Both the position numbers and the translations under genes were made by a program. The notes beneath the pieces are model-generated. The model did no database searches. It saw nothing but the letters and a program-made list of their open reading frames with translations, and was not told the origin of the DNA. A stretch of DNA of 7,300 bases from Desulfobacterales bacterium (GTDB taxonomy: Bacteria; Desulfobacterota; Desulfobacteria; Desulfobacterales; C00003060). Positions 1-6,878 of the stretch are shown in pieces. Position 1 is the stretch's first letter. Each line of letters begins with the position of its first letter. The stretch is taken from NCBI GenBank assembly GCA_030629475.1, contig DAOVOU010000105.1, positions 1-7,300 on the forward strand, in the 5' to 3' direction.

Positions 1-137
1 CATTGGTCATTACCCAGTGATCAGTGATCAGTGATCAGTGATCAGTGGTCAGTGGTCATTTGGATACTGGATACTCATTGCTCGTTTGACCCGTAACCCG
101 CAACTGCCCACTGCCTACTGTTCACTGTTCACTATCT
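1..137. repeat. Heptanucleotide tandem repeat array, arranged as an inverted repeat
   Basis: Almost the whole segment reads with a 7-bp period. Bases 15-56 are six units: four CAGTGAT then two CAGTGGT. Bases 62-75 are two GGATACT units. Bases 89-137 are seven units: ACCCGTA, ACCCGCA, ACTGCCC, ACTGCCT, ACTGTTC twice, then ACTATCT. The left block has a CAGT core and the right block the complementary ACTG core, so 30-56 can pair with 107-133 (about 22 of 27 positions) around a loop of some 50 bases. The right block touches the metF stop codon. There is no run of T after the stem, so this is not a clear intrinsic terminator. No coding region is supported here. Confidence 0.88.
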
Positions 138-1053
138 ACACCACCGGCCTAGGCATCAAGCCGGCCTCTTCTACGATCCGGGATACGATATCCTCCCAGG
201 CCACTGCCATGATATGAATGCCGTGTATTCCGTCAACTTCTTTGAGTTGCTCGATGGTCTCAAGGCAAATCTTCACGCCCTCTTCCTTGGGCTCCTTGGC
301 GTCCGCCATCCGGTCAATGATCTCCTTTGGCACGCTCAAGCCGGACACATTGTTCCTCATGTAGCGAGCCATACCAACGGACTTGATGGGTATTAGCCCA
401 GCAAGGATGTGCGTTTTTTCGTCCAGGCCTCTGTCTCTGACCATTTTCATCCATTCAATAAATTTGGGCATGTCAAAGATGCCCTGGGTCTGAATAAAAT
501 CCGCACCCGCGCTCACCTTCTTGGCCAAACGGATTACTCGGAACTCAAAGGGGTCGGCAAAGGGATTGGCTGCCGCTCCGATGAAAAACGGCACATCTCC
601 CGAGATCTCTTCGCCATTGAGGAACTTGTGTTCATCCCGCATGGTCTTGACCATCTGAACGAACTGGATCGAATCGATGTCGTATACCCCCTTGGCCGCA
701 GGGTGGTTGCCAAACTGCTGATGATCGCCAGAAAGACAGAGCACATTGCGGATGCCCAACGCTGCGGCTCCCAGGATGTCCCCCTGGAGGGCGAGACGAT
801 TGCGGTCTCTCACGACCATCTGCAAGACCGGCTCCACGCCCATTTCCTTTAACAAAACGCAGCCGCTCAAGCTTGACATCCGCACAATAGCGGTCTGGTT
901 GTCTGTGACATTCAAGGCGTCGCAGCAATGCTTAAGGAGTTCCCCTTTTCTCTGAACGACCTTGGACGAAGTCCCCTTTGGAGGCCCGGCCTCTGCTGTA
1001 ACAGCGAACTGGCCGCTTTCCAACAGTCTTTCCAAATTACTCCCTGACTTCAT
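136..1053 (-). CDS. metF: 5,10-methylenetetrahydrofolate reductase, catalytic subunit
   Basis: A 305-residue TIM-barrel flavoprotein that interconverts methylene-THF and methyl-THF in the methyl branch of the Wood-Ljungdahl pathway (also the source of methyl groups for methionine). Visible family features: the active-site Glu region TAEAGPPKG (19-27, Glu21), DNQTA (51-55), the long conserved flavin-binding stretch from about 78 to 110 (QMVVRDRNR, then LQGDILGAAALGIRN and SGD), the folate-site segment GADFIQTQGIFD (183-194) and GLIPIKS (219-225). Length matches the MetV-associated MetF type. The start codon overlaps the metV stop (ATGA), with AGGA nine bases upstream inside metV. The TAG stop at 138-136 is abutted by the 7-bp repeat array, leaving almost no ordinary 3' spacer. 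In this class MetV and an attached electron-transfer module are expected to bring the reducing power; direct NAD(P)H use by MetF alone cannot be ruled out. Confidence 0.95.
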   Translation of the reverse strand: MKSGSNLERLLESGQFAVTAEAGPPKGTSSKVVQRKGELLKHCCDALNVTDNQTAIVRMSSLSGCVLLKEMGVEPVLQMVVRDRNRLALQGDILGAAALGIRNVLCLSGDHQQFGNHPAAKGVYDIDSIQFVQMVKTMRDEHKFLNGEEISGDVPFFIGAAANPFADPFEFRVIRLAKKVSAGADFIQTQGIFDMPKFIEWMKMVRDRGLDEKTHILAGLIPIKSVGMARYMRNNVSGLSVPKEIIDRMADAKEPKEEGVKICLETIEQLKEVDGIHGIHIMAVAWEDIVSRIVEEAGLMPRPVV

Positions 1054-1718
1054 GTCTTAAGATCCTCTCTGACCATCTTTCTGGGTCCGCCGTGTCCAGC
1101 CGGGGACCAGTCTTTAACGGGAAAGATCTCTTCCAGCATCTCCAGCCGATTAAGCCTGGTGAGGCGATCAATGATCAATTGCCACACGCAATCAACGTCT
1201 TTGCTGATTTCGCATTTCCCATTCATAGACCCCCCGCACGGGCCATTGAGAAGCTGCTTGGAGCACCTGGCAATAGGGCACAGGCCGGCTGTTTTGTCTA
1301 AGATACAATTCCCGCAGCCAGCGCAACGTTCTGACCAGACTCCCAGTTCCTCGGTCACGCCTAAGAAGGTTGTATTGCAGCCAGGCAAGATTACCTTGTC
1401 CTGGAATCGTTCGGCTAGCATCTGCACCCCGGCCCCACACGCCAAAGAAAGTACGGCGTCCGCGTCAGCCACCTTGTCTCCGGCCAGGTCAACAAATTCA
1501 GGCTCACACTGCCGATCAAGCGATTCTTCATCTATAACAATGTCACGACCCTCTTTTTTCCTGGCGATCCTGATGAGAGAGGCAAGTACGGAAACTTCCT
1601 TGGGACCGCCGGTACTGCATACCGCGACACACCCTTTACAACCGACTACCAAAATCTTTTGATAGTCCCTGATCATGTCAAGGATTTCCTCGATCGGTTT
1701 CATCTCTGCAATAATCAT
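1050..1718 (-). CDS. metV: Methylene-tetrahydrofolate reductase accessory subunit MetV (MTHFR C-terminal-like domain)
   Basis: A 222-residue soluble protein of the MTHFR_C / MetV family, which partners MetF in acetogens and other Wood-Ljungdahl anaerobes and carries Fe-S clusters and probably zinc. Fourteen cysteines are visible, mostly in characteristic groups: CKGCVAVC at 27-34, single Cys 71, 94 and 114, CAGCGNC at 132-138, Cys 147 and 152, and the family hallmark NGPCGGSMNGKCE at 158-170. There is no signal peptide or membrane segment. The ATG at 1718 is chosen because AGAGGA lies six bases upstream; an internal Met at residue 6 is less well placed. The gene ends in an ATGA overlap with metF, so the two products are very likely made together in matched amounts. 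In the family MetV relays electrons to the MetF flavin, and the adjacent mvhD/hdrA genes suggest where those electrons come from. Subfamily assignment is firm; exact cluster content cannot be read from sequence. Confidence 0.92.
   Translation of the reverse strand: MIIAEMKPIEEILDMIRDYQKILVVGCKGCVAVCSTGGPKEVSVLASLIRIARKKEGRDIVIDEESLDRQCEPEFVDLAGDKVADADAVLSLACGAGVQMLAERFQDKVILPGCNTTFLGVTEELGVWSERCAGCGNCILDKTAGLCPIARCSKQLLNGPCGGSMNGKCEISKDVDCVWQLIIDRLTRLNRLEMLEEIFPVKDWSPAGHGGPRKMVREDLKT
1063..1066 (-). promoter_or_regulatory. Ribosome binding site of metF inside metV
   Basis: The minus strand reads AGGA (within AGAGAGGA) nine bases before the metF ATG. It lies within the last codons of metV, consistent with coupled translation through the ATGA overlap. 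Confidence 0.6.
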
Positions 1719-1724
1719 GTGTTT

Positions 1725-1730
1725 TCCTCT
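1725..1730 (-). promoter_or_regulatory. Ribosome binding site of metV
   Basis: The minus strand reads AGAGGA six bases before the ATG at 1718. This is the strongest Shine-Dalgarno match among the four genes and supports the chosen start of metV over the internal Met six residues later. Confidence 0.75.
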
Positions 1731-1802
1731 GACTTCTTCTCTCCATATCTTCTCAATAAGTTACACTAATTGAACGTCTCGGAAATTCTACAACCTATTG
1801 AC

Positions 1803-1808
1803 ATTATA
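1803..1808 (-). promoter_or_regulatory. Candidate -10 element for metVF (TATAAT)
   Basis: The minus strand reads TATAAT here, a perfect sigma-70-type -10 hexamer, about 85 bases before the metV start codon and downstream of the inverted 8-bp repeats. No good -35 is seen at the usual 16-18 bp spacing (best matches 2-3 of 6), so this is only a candidate. If real, metVF would have its own promoter with a leader of roughly 75-80 nt, in addition to any read-through from hdrA-mvhD. Confidence 0.35.
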
Positions 1809-1841
1809 GCGCTTTATTAGCTTGGCTGCGATCCCGAGAAA

Positions 1842-1940
1842 GGAATGATGGAATATTGGAATATTGGAATGATGTAGAGGATAAAAAGACCAAAATCCGC
1901 TCAAACCCATTATTCCACCATTCCACCATTCCAGTATTCC
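1842..1940. repeat. Inverted pair of 8-bp tandem repeat arrays (GGAATNNT units)
   Basis: Bases 1842-1873 are four 8-bp units on the plus strand: GGAATGAT, GGAATATT, GGAATATT, GGAATGAT. Bases 1909-1940 carry four units on the opposite strand: GGAATACT, GGAATGGT, GGAATGGT, GGAATAAT. The arms can pair over 32 positions with about 25 matches, around a 35-base spacer (1874-1908). The structure sits in the mvhD-metV gap, upstream of the candidate metV promoter. It could form an RNA hairpin that limits read-through or protects the mvhD message end, or simply be an interspersed repeat; no T-tract follows it. Confidence 0.85.
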
Positions 1941-1970
1941 AATTGCGTAGCGAAGCGGAGCAGTTCGATA

Positions 1971-2387
1971 TTACCCCTCTCTTCGCAAAGGGCTCGGCCC
2001 AAGGGTTTTGATCCTCTCTGTCATCTCGTTGGCGATCTCGGCAAAACGAGGGCCCTCAGCAGAAGAGAGGTTAAACATTTCTACGCGTTCTTCCTCGATA
2101 CCAATTCTGCCTAACAAGTTCTTGACATACCGGACCCTGTTCTTGGCCTTGAAGTTGCCTTCAACAAAGTGACAACCTCCTTCCAGGCACCCGGCAACCA
2201 AGACCCCGTCTGCGCCATTCTCCACGGCGCGCAGGATGTGTATGACATCTATCCTGCCGGTACACGGCACGAGAACAATGCGGATGTTTGGAGCATATTT
2301 CAAACGCATGGACCCGGCCAGGTCTGCCGCTGCATAAGCGCAGTACTGGCAACAAAAAGCGATAATCTTAGGTTCAAATTCTTTCAT
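1971..2387 (-). CDS. mvhD: MvhD-type [2Fe-2S] electron-transfer subunit
   Basis: A 138-residue protein of the MvhD/FlpD family (hydrogenase delta subunit), close to the usual family length. In known complexes this subunit carries one [2Fe-2S] cluster and links HdrA to a hydrogenase, formate dehydrogenase or other partner. Visible signature: CCQYC at 12-16 followed by AYAAADLAG, PCTGRID at 41-47, and GCLEGGCHF at 66-74, giving the expected conserved cysteines (12/13, 16, 42, 67, 72). The start is set at the ATG at 2387 because the protein then begins MKEFEPKIIAF, as family members do. An ATG nine bases upstream (2396) is possible. Either start lies inside the 3' end of hdrA (14- or 23-bp overlap). 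No strong Shine-Dalgarno is visible, so translation is probably coupled to hdrA. The last residues (GPSPLRREG) look like a non-conserved tail. With metVF downstream, the likely partner is MetV rather than a hydrogenase; this is inference. Confidence 0.93.
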   Translation of the reverse strand: MKEFEPKIIAFCCQYCAYAAADLAGSMRLKYAPNIRIVLVPCTGRIDVIHILRAVENGADGVLVAGCLEGGCHFVEGNFKAKNRVRYVKNLLGRIGIEEERVEMFNLSSAEGPRFAEIANEMTERIKTLGPSPLRREG

Positions 2388-5300
2388 AACATGCATCAAT
2401 CTTGGCCATAATCTGCTCTGTAGTAATACTGGCAAGCGTAATGGCCTGGTAAGGGCACTCTGCCGCGCACACACCGCAGCCGTGGCATTTATCTGCGTCT
2501 ATTTGAGCCACACTCTCCTCATTGATAAACGGAACGCCATAGGGACAGGTGCGCACGCAGGTCAAACAGTTACCGCACAAATCAGGATCTACCACAGCCA
2601 CCGCTCCGCTTAAGGTTCTCTCTTTGTGCGCAAGGATGGTGCAGGCCCTCGAGGCTGCTGCTTCGGCTTGCGCGATGCTCTCTTCAATCGGTTTGGGGTA
2701 ATGGGCCATGCCGGCCAGAAAAATACCCTCATTAGCAAAATCGACCGGTCTGAGTTTGGCATGGGCCTCCATGAAAAACCCATCCTCGTTAAGGGGCAGC
2801 TTATAAATACGGGCCAGGGACGCATTGTCTCGCGGCACAATGGCAGAAGCGAGCACGACGAGGTCAGGAGTGATTACGACATTCCGACCCAGGATGTGAT
2901 CCTTGACAGTCACCAGGAGCCCTGTATCACTTTTCTCAACTTCAGGTTTTAGTTCCGGGTTGTACCGAATAAAGATGACCTCGCTGCGCCTGGCTTCTTT
3001 GTAAAGCTCCTCTCGCTGCCCATAGGTACGAATGTCCCGGTAAAGAACAAATACACTCATTTCTGGGTTCATTTCCTTCAATTTTAGGGCAGATTTCATC
3101 GTGTGGGTACAGCAGACCTTGGAGCAATAAGGCCTTTCCGGTTCCCTGGACCCTACGCACTGGATAAAGACAGCGGTTTTTGCCCCGGCAACCTTTTTGT
3201 CTCCTTTGCTGATGGCCCTATCGAGTTCCAGGTGAGTCAAAACCCCTTTATCCTCTCCGTAAAGATATTCAGTGGGCTTATATTCTTTCCCACCCACGGC
3301 CACGACCACGGCTCCGTGCTCCAGAGCAATGTCAGTACCGTTTTGGGAGATGGTCGTTTCGAAATTCCCCACAAACCCGGAGGCTTCTTTAATACTCGAC
3401 TCCTTGTACACGTCAATCAAGGGATGCCGCTCCACCTGGCGGACCATCTTTTTTACCCTGCCTGCAATTTCATCTCCCCGCCAGGTGTTGAGGAGCCGAA
3501 GTGCATTCCCTCCCAGTTCACTCGATTGCTCCACAAGGTATGTGCGGAACCTCTGATCGGCCAGGCTAAGGGCTGCCATCATGCCGGAGATACCGCCTCC
3601 GATCACCAGGGCCTTGTCGTCCACCGGAACGGTCGGCTGGGGCAATGACTGCATCAGCCGGGCCCTGGCAACCGCCATGCGCACAAGATCCTTTGACTTC
3701 TCAGTTGCCGCGGCCGGATCCTGGTAATGGACCCAGGAACACTGATTTCTGATGTTGGCCATCTCCAAAAGGTACTTGTTCAGACCTGCCTCCCTGAGGG
3801 TTTCCTGAAACAGCTCTTCGTGTGTCGTGGGTGAGCAGGAAGCAATTACAACCCGGTTCAGTCTTTCCCGCTGGATTACCTCTTTCATATTTTCCTGGGT
3901 GTCCTGGGAACAGGTAAAGAGATTCTCTTCTGCGAAAACGACTCCGGGCAGCGTGTGGGCGTACTCAGCAACTTTCGGCACATCCACAACTCCCCCGATG
4001 TTGATACCGCAGTTGCACACAAAGACCCCGATCCGGGGATCTTCAGAGGATACGTCTTTCTCTTCAGGATAGGTCTTTTCCCTAACCTGCGTGCCACGGA
4101 CATCCGACAGGACTTCTTCTGCCTTGCAGGCAGCAGCGCTTGCTTCCATAACCGAATAGGGAATATCCTTGGGTTCCTGGAAGGCCCCGCACACGTAAAT
4201 GCCTTTTCGGGAGGTCTCAACAGGACTGAAAATTCCAGTCTGTACAAAGTGGTCCTGGTCCAGTTGAATTTCCAGGCGTTTGGCCAGTTCGATCAGACTT
4301 TTGGGCGTTTCCAGGCCTACCGAGAGGACAACCAGGTCGAATCTCTCAATCCGGATGTCACCGTTTTCATCTGCATATCGCAAGACCAGATCGTGAGTCT
4401 TCGGATCCTCTTCGATGGTATGAATCCGCGAGCGGATAAACCTGACTCCATGGTCTTCCCTGGCCCGGTCGTAATACCCTTCGAACTCTTTCCCATAGGT
4501 CCTCATATCTATGAAAAAGATGGCCGTATCCAGATCATGCTCGGCATGTTCCTTGGCAATAACGGCCTCTTTAATCGCATACATACAACAGACCGATGAG
4601 CAATAGGGGTGGTCGCATCGGTTTATGTCCCTGGAGCCGATGCACTGCAGCCAGGCGATCTTTTGGGGTTCCTTCTGATCTGATGGTCTCCGGAGATGAC
4701 CTTCATAGGGTCCGGTGGCGCTCAGAATACGCTCAAACTCCATGCTGGTGACTACATTGGGGAATTGGGCATAGCTGTACGTATCCAGACCGCTCGGGTC
4801 AAACGTCTCACTCCCGAGGGAAAGTATAACGGACCCGACATTGATATCAAACAACCTATCTGTCATAGCGTGGTTTATGGCCTGGGCCTTACAGGCCTCC
4901 ACACACTGAAAACACTCACAGCATACACCGCAGTCAAGACAACGAGCAGCCTCTCTCTTTGCTGCTTCCTCATCCAGTGACAGGTTGCACTCTTTGAAAC
5001 TCTCTCTCCTTTCGGCAACATCAAGGGTAGGGATCTTAGCCCGGGGTATCTTGGGTTCTTCTGTATCAATAGGCCGGTAATCCTTTTCCAGATCCCTGCC
5101 GGGATCTTGTTCGGAAAATGACGGAATCTCTTTGCCTTGCAGATAGGCAGAAATAGAGGCGGCTGCCTTTTTCCCTTGAGCGATTGCCTCAATCACTGTC
5201 TTTGGGCCAGTAACCACATCGCCACCTGCAAAGACCCCCTTCTTTGTTGTCTGAAGGGTATTCGGGTTGACACTGAGCATGTCATATTCTGAGAATCTAA

Positions 5301-6849
5301 TCTCGCCAACGTCAGCAGCAAATGATTTGTCAACTCTCTGCCCGATAGCGGCTATAATATGATCTGCCGGGATAAAGAACTCTGAGCCATCTATGGGAAC
5401 AGGCATTTGCCTGCCAGAGCTGTCCGGCTCCCCGAGCCTGTTTTTAACGCACTCCAGCTCCTTGAGGATTCCATTATCCCCTACGATCTTTTTCGGTGTT
5501 ACCAGAACATGGAGATGCACACCTTCCTCTAATGCTTCTTTAATCTCGAAGGGGTCCGCAGGCATCTCACCCCGGCTTCGCCTGTAAACGACATGAACCT
5601 CCTCAGCACCTAAACGGACCGACACCCTGGCAGCATCAATGGCCGCATTACCTCCACCAATGATGATAACCTTTCCGTTGATCTCATTGATGGTCCCTAA
5701 GTTTACGTGTTTCAGCCAGGGAGCACATTGATAAAAATCCTTAAATTCATCTTCCCCGGGAATATTTAGCTTCATCCCTTTATGGGCACCGGTTGAGACA
5801 TAGACCGCCCCATAACCCTCTTCAAAAAGGTCATCTATTGTCCTATCTTTTCCTATGGGGCTATTTGTCTTTATCTCAACACCAAACCGCTTTATGTTCT
5901 CGATCTCAGTATGCAAAATCTCTCGGGGGAGACGATATTCCGGGATGCCAAGTGCAAGCATTCCTCCAGGTACTTCAGAGGCCTCAAATATGGTAGGCTT
6001 GAATCCGTCCAATGCGAGAAAATAGGCTGCTGCAAGGCCACTCGGGCCTGATCCGATAATAGCAACTCTTTCTTTTCGGGGTGTGATTTCCGGAACAGGC
6101 AGGGAAAGGATATCGACCTGGTCAGCGGCGAACCTCTTTAACTCCTTAATGGAAACAGGCTCGTCAATCTCACGGCGCCGGCATTCCTGTTCGCAAAACC
6201 GTACACATACCCTTCCCAGAACACCTGGAAGGGGCATATCACGCATGATTATCTCAATTGCTTCCTTATATTTTCCGGCTTTAACCATGGCCACATAGCC
6301 CTGGACATTGATATGGGCCGGACAAGCAAAAATGCAAGGAGGGCGGTCTTTTTTGTCAATGGTATAGACACGTGGAACGCTCTGTGGATAAGGGAGGTAA
6401 GTTGCGGCCCTCATGCATAAGGCCTGGTTGTATTCATCCGGGACACTTACCGGGCAGACTTGAGCACAATCCCCACATCCGGTACATTTATCAGGATCAA
6501 TATAGCGTGTTTTTTGATATATCCTGACCTGGAAGTTACCCTCTTCACCACCAATGCTCTCCATCTCGGAAAGGGTCAATATCTCGATATTCAGGTGCCG
6601 GCTGCACTCCACAAGCTTTGGCCCTATGATACACATGGAGCAGTCGTTTGTGGGAAATGTCTTGTCCAACTGCGCCATCTTGCCGCCAATACTCGATGAT
6701 TTTTCAACCAGGTATACGTAAAACCCTGAGTCTGCCAGATCAAGAGCCGCCTGTATGCCGGCGATACCACCACCGACAACCATGACCGCCCCGACCTTGC
6801 TCTCTGCTATCCCTATTCCTTCTGTTAGTCTTTTCTCTGTTAAGCCCAT
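2374..6849 (-). CDS. hdrA: HdrA-type electron-transfer flavoprotein with GltD-like NAD(P)H module (HdrA-GltD-HdrA fusion)
   Basis: A 1491-residue cytoplasmic flavo-Fe-S protein. Domains in order: HdrA FAD domain, first half (1-165), with GGGIAG at 26-31, the HdrA-type C70/C73 pair and a [4Fe-4S] motif C122/125/128/132; a GltD-like module (about 170-575) with Cys 172/176/215/219/223, a second FAD fold (GSGPSG, 266-271), an NAD(P)H fold (GGGNAA, 398-403), paired Arg 423/424 suggesting NADPH, and AGGD at 541-544; a Cys-rich segment (637-653); HdrA FAD domain, second half, with YCSSVCC (749-755); then a second HdrA with its own N-terminal domain (939-1065; Cys 945/947/980/1005/1037), FAD fold (GGGISG, 1084-1089), YCSKVCC (1241-1247) and two C-terminal [4Fe-4S] motifs (1425-1435, 1455-1465). 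The ATG at 6849 has AGGA 10 nt upstream. HdrA family membership and flavin/Fe-S content are secure. The electron donor and any bifurcation are inference; HdrB and HdrC are absent from the window. Confidence 0.95.
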   Translation of the reverse strand: MGLTEKRLTEGIGIAESKVGAVMVVGGGIAGIQAALDLADSGFYVYLVEKSSSIGGKMAQLDKTFPTNDCSMCIIGPKLVECSRHLNIEILTLSEMESIGGEEGNFQVRIYQKTRYIDPDKCTGCGDCAQVCPVSVPDEYNQALCMRAATYLPYPQSVPRVYTIDKKDRPPCIFACPAHINVQGYVAMVKAGKYKEAIEIIMRDMPLPGVLGRVCVRFCEQECRRREIDEPVSIKELKRFAADQVDILSLPVPEITPRKERVAIIGSGPSGLAAAYFLALDGFKPTIFEASEVPGGMLALGIPEYRLPREILHTEIENIKRFGVEIKTNSPIGKDRTIDDLFEEGYGAVYVSTGAHKGMKLNIPGEDEFKDFYQCAPWLKHVNLGTINEINGKVIIIGGGNAAIDAARVSVRLGAEEVHVVYRRSRGEMPADPFEIKEALEEGVHLHVLVTPKKIVGDNGILKELECVKNRLGEPDSSGRQMPVPIDGSEFFIPADHIIAAIGQRVDKSFAADVGEIRFSEYDMLSVNPNTLQTTKKGVFAGGDVVTGPKTVIEAIAQGKKAAASISAYLQGKEIPSFSEQDPGRDLEKDYRPIDTEEPKIPRAKIPTLDVAERRESFKECNLSLDEEAAKREAARCLDCGVCCECFQCVEACKAQAINHAMTDRLFDINVGSVILSLGSETFDPSGLDTYSYAQFPNVVTSMEFERILSATGPYEGHLRRPSDQKEPQKIAWLQCIGSRDINRCDHPYCSSVCCMYAIKEAVIAKEHAEHDLDTAIFFIDMRTYGKEFEGYYDRAREDHGVRFIRSRIHTIEEDPKTHDLVLRYADENGDIRIERFDLVVLSVGLETPKSLIELAKRLEIQLDQDHFVQTGIFSPVETSRKGIYVCGAFQEPKDIPYSVMEASAAACKAEEVLSDVRGTQVREKTYPEEKDVSSEDPRIGVFVCNCGINIGGVVDVPKVAEYAHTLPGVVFAEENLFTCSQDTQENMKEVIQRERLNRVVIASCSPTTHEELFQETLREAGLNKYLLEMANIRNQCSWVHYQDPAAATEKSKDLVRMAVARARLMQSLPQPTVPVDDKALVIGGGISGMMAALSLADQRFRTYLVEQSSELGGNALRLLNTWRGDEIAGRVKKMVRQVERHPLIDVYKESSIKEASGFVGNFETTISQNGTDIALEHGAVVVAVGGKEYKPTEYLYGEDKGVLTHLELDRAISKGDKKVAGAKTAVFIQCVGSREPERPYCSKVCCTHTMKSALKLKEMNPEMSVFVLYRDIRTYGQREELYKEARRSEVIFIRYNPELKPEVEKSDTGLLVTVKDHILGRNVVITPDLVVLASAIVPRDNASLARIYKLPLNEDGFFMEAHAKLRPVDFANEGIFLAGMAHYPKPIEESIAQAEAAASRACTILAHKERTLSGAVAVVDPDLCGNCLTCVRTCPYGVPFINEESVAQIDADKCHGCGVCAAECPYQAITLASITTEQIMAKIDACYERI

Positions 6850-6859
6850 AGATGGTTTG

Positions 6860-6863
6860 TCCT
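6860..6863 (-). promoter_or_regulatory. Ribosome binding site of hdrA
   Basis: The minus strand reads AGGA ten bases before the ATG at 6849, a weak but acceptable Shine-Dalgarno. Only 29 bases separate this start codon from the stop of the broken upstream gene, so any hdrA promoter must lie within that remnant or further upstream. Confidence 0.5.
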
Positions 6864-6878
6864 ATTGAGAAGTTACTC

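Noticed and set aside
1..135. Rho-independent terminator after metF
   Set aside because: The repeats can form an imperfect stem, but the loop is long and no T-run follows in the direction of transcription.
1..137. CRISPR array
   Set aside because: The units are only 7 bp and directly adjacent, with no unique spacers and no cas genes.
409..852. Plus-strand 147-codon open frame
   Set aside because: Antisense to the conserved core of metF; no independent support.
1159..1662. Plus-strand 167-codon open frame
   Set aside because: Antisense to metV, whose cysteine motifs are clear; the plus-strand product has a low-complexity composition and no family features.
2388..2474. Longer mvhD start at 2474
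   Set aside because: The extra N-terminal residues (arginine- and leucine-rich) are a shadow of the last ferredoxin motif of hdrA in another frame; family members start at the position matching 2387.
3103..3648. Plus-strand 181-codon open frame
   Set aside because: It lies entirely antisense to the second HdrA module, has no recognisable domain, and the minus-strand frame is strongly supported by motifs.
3955..4599. Plus-strand 214-codon open frame
   Set aside because: Antisense shadow of hdrA with no motif or supporting context.
5005..6351. A separate gltD (glutamate synthase small subunit) gene
   Set aside because: The GltD-like region is in frame with, and nested inside, the HdrA sequence with no stop or new start, and no gltB is nearby; it is a domain of the fusion protein.
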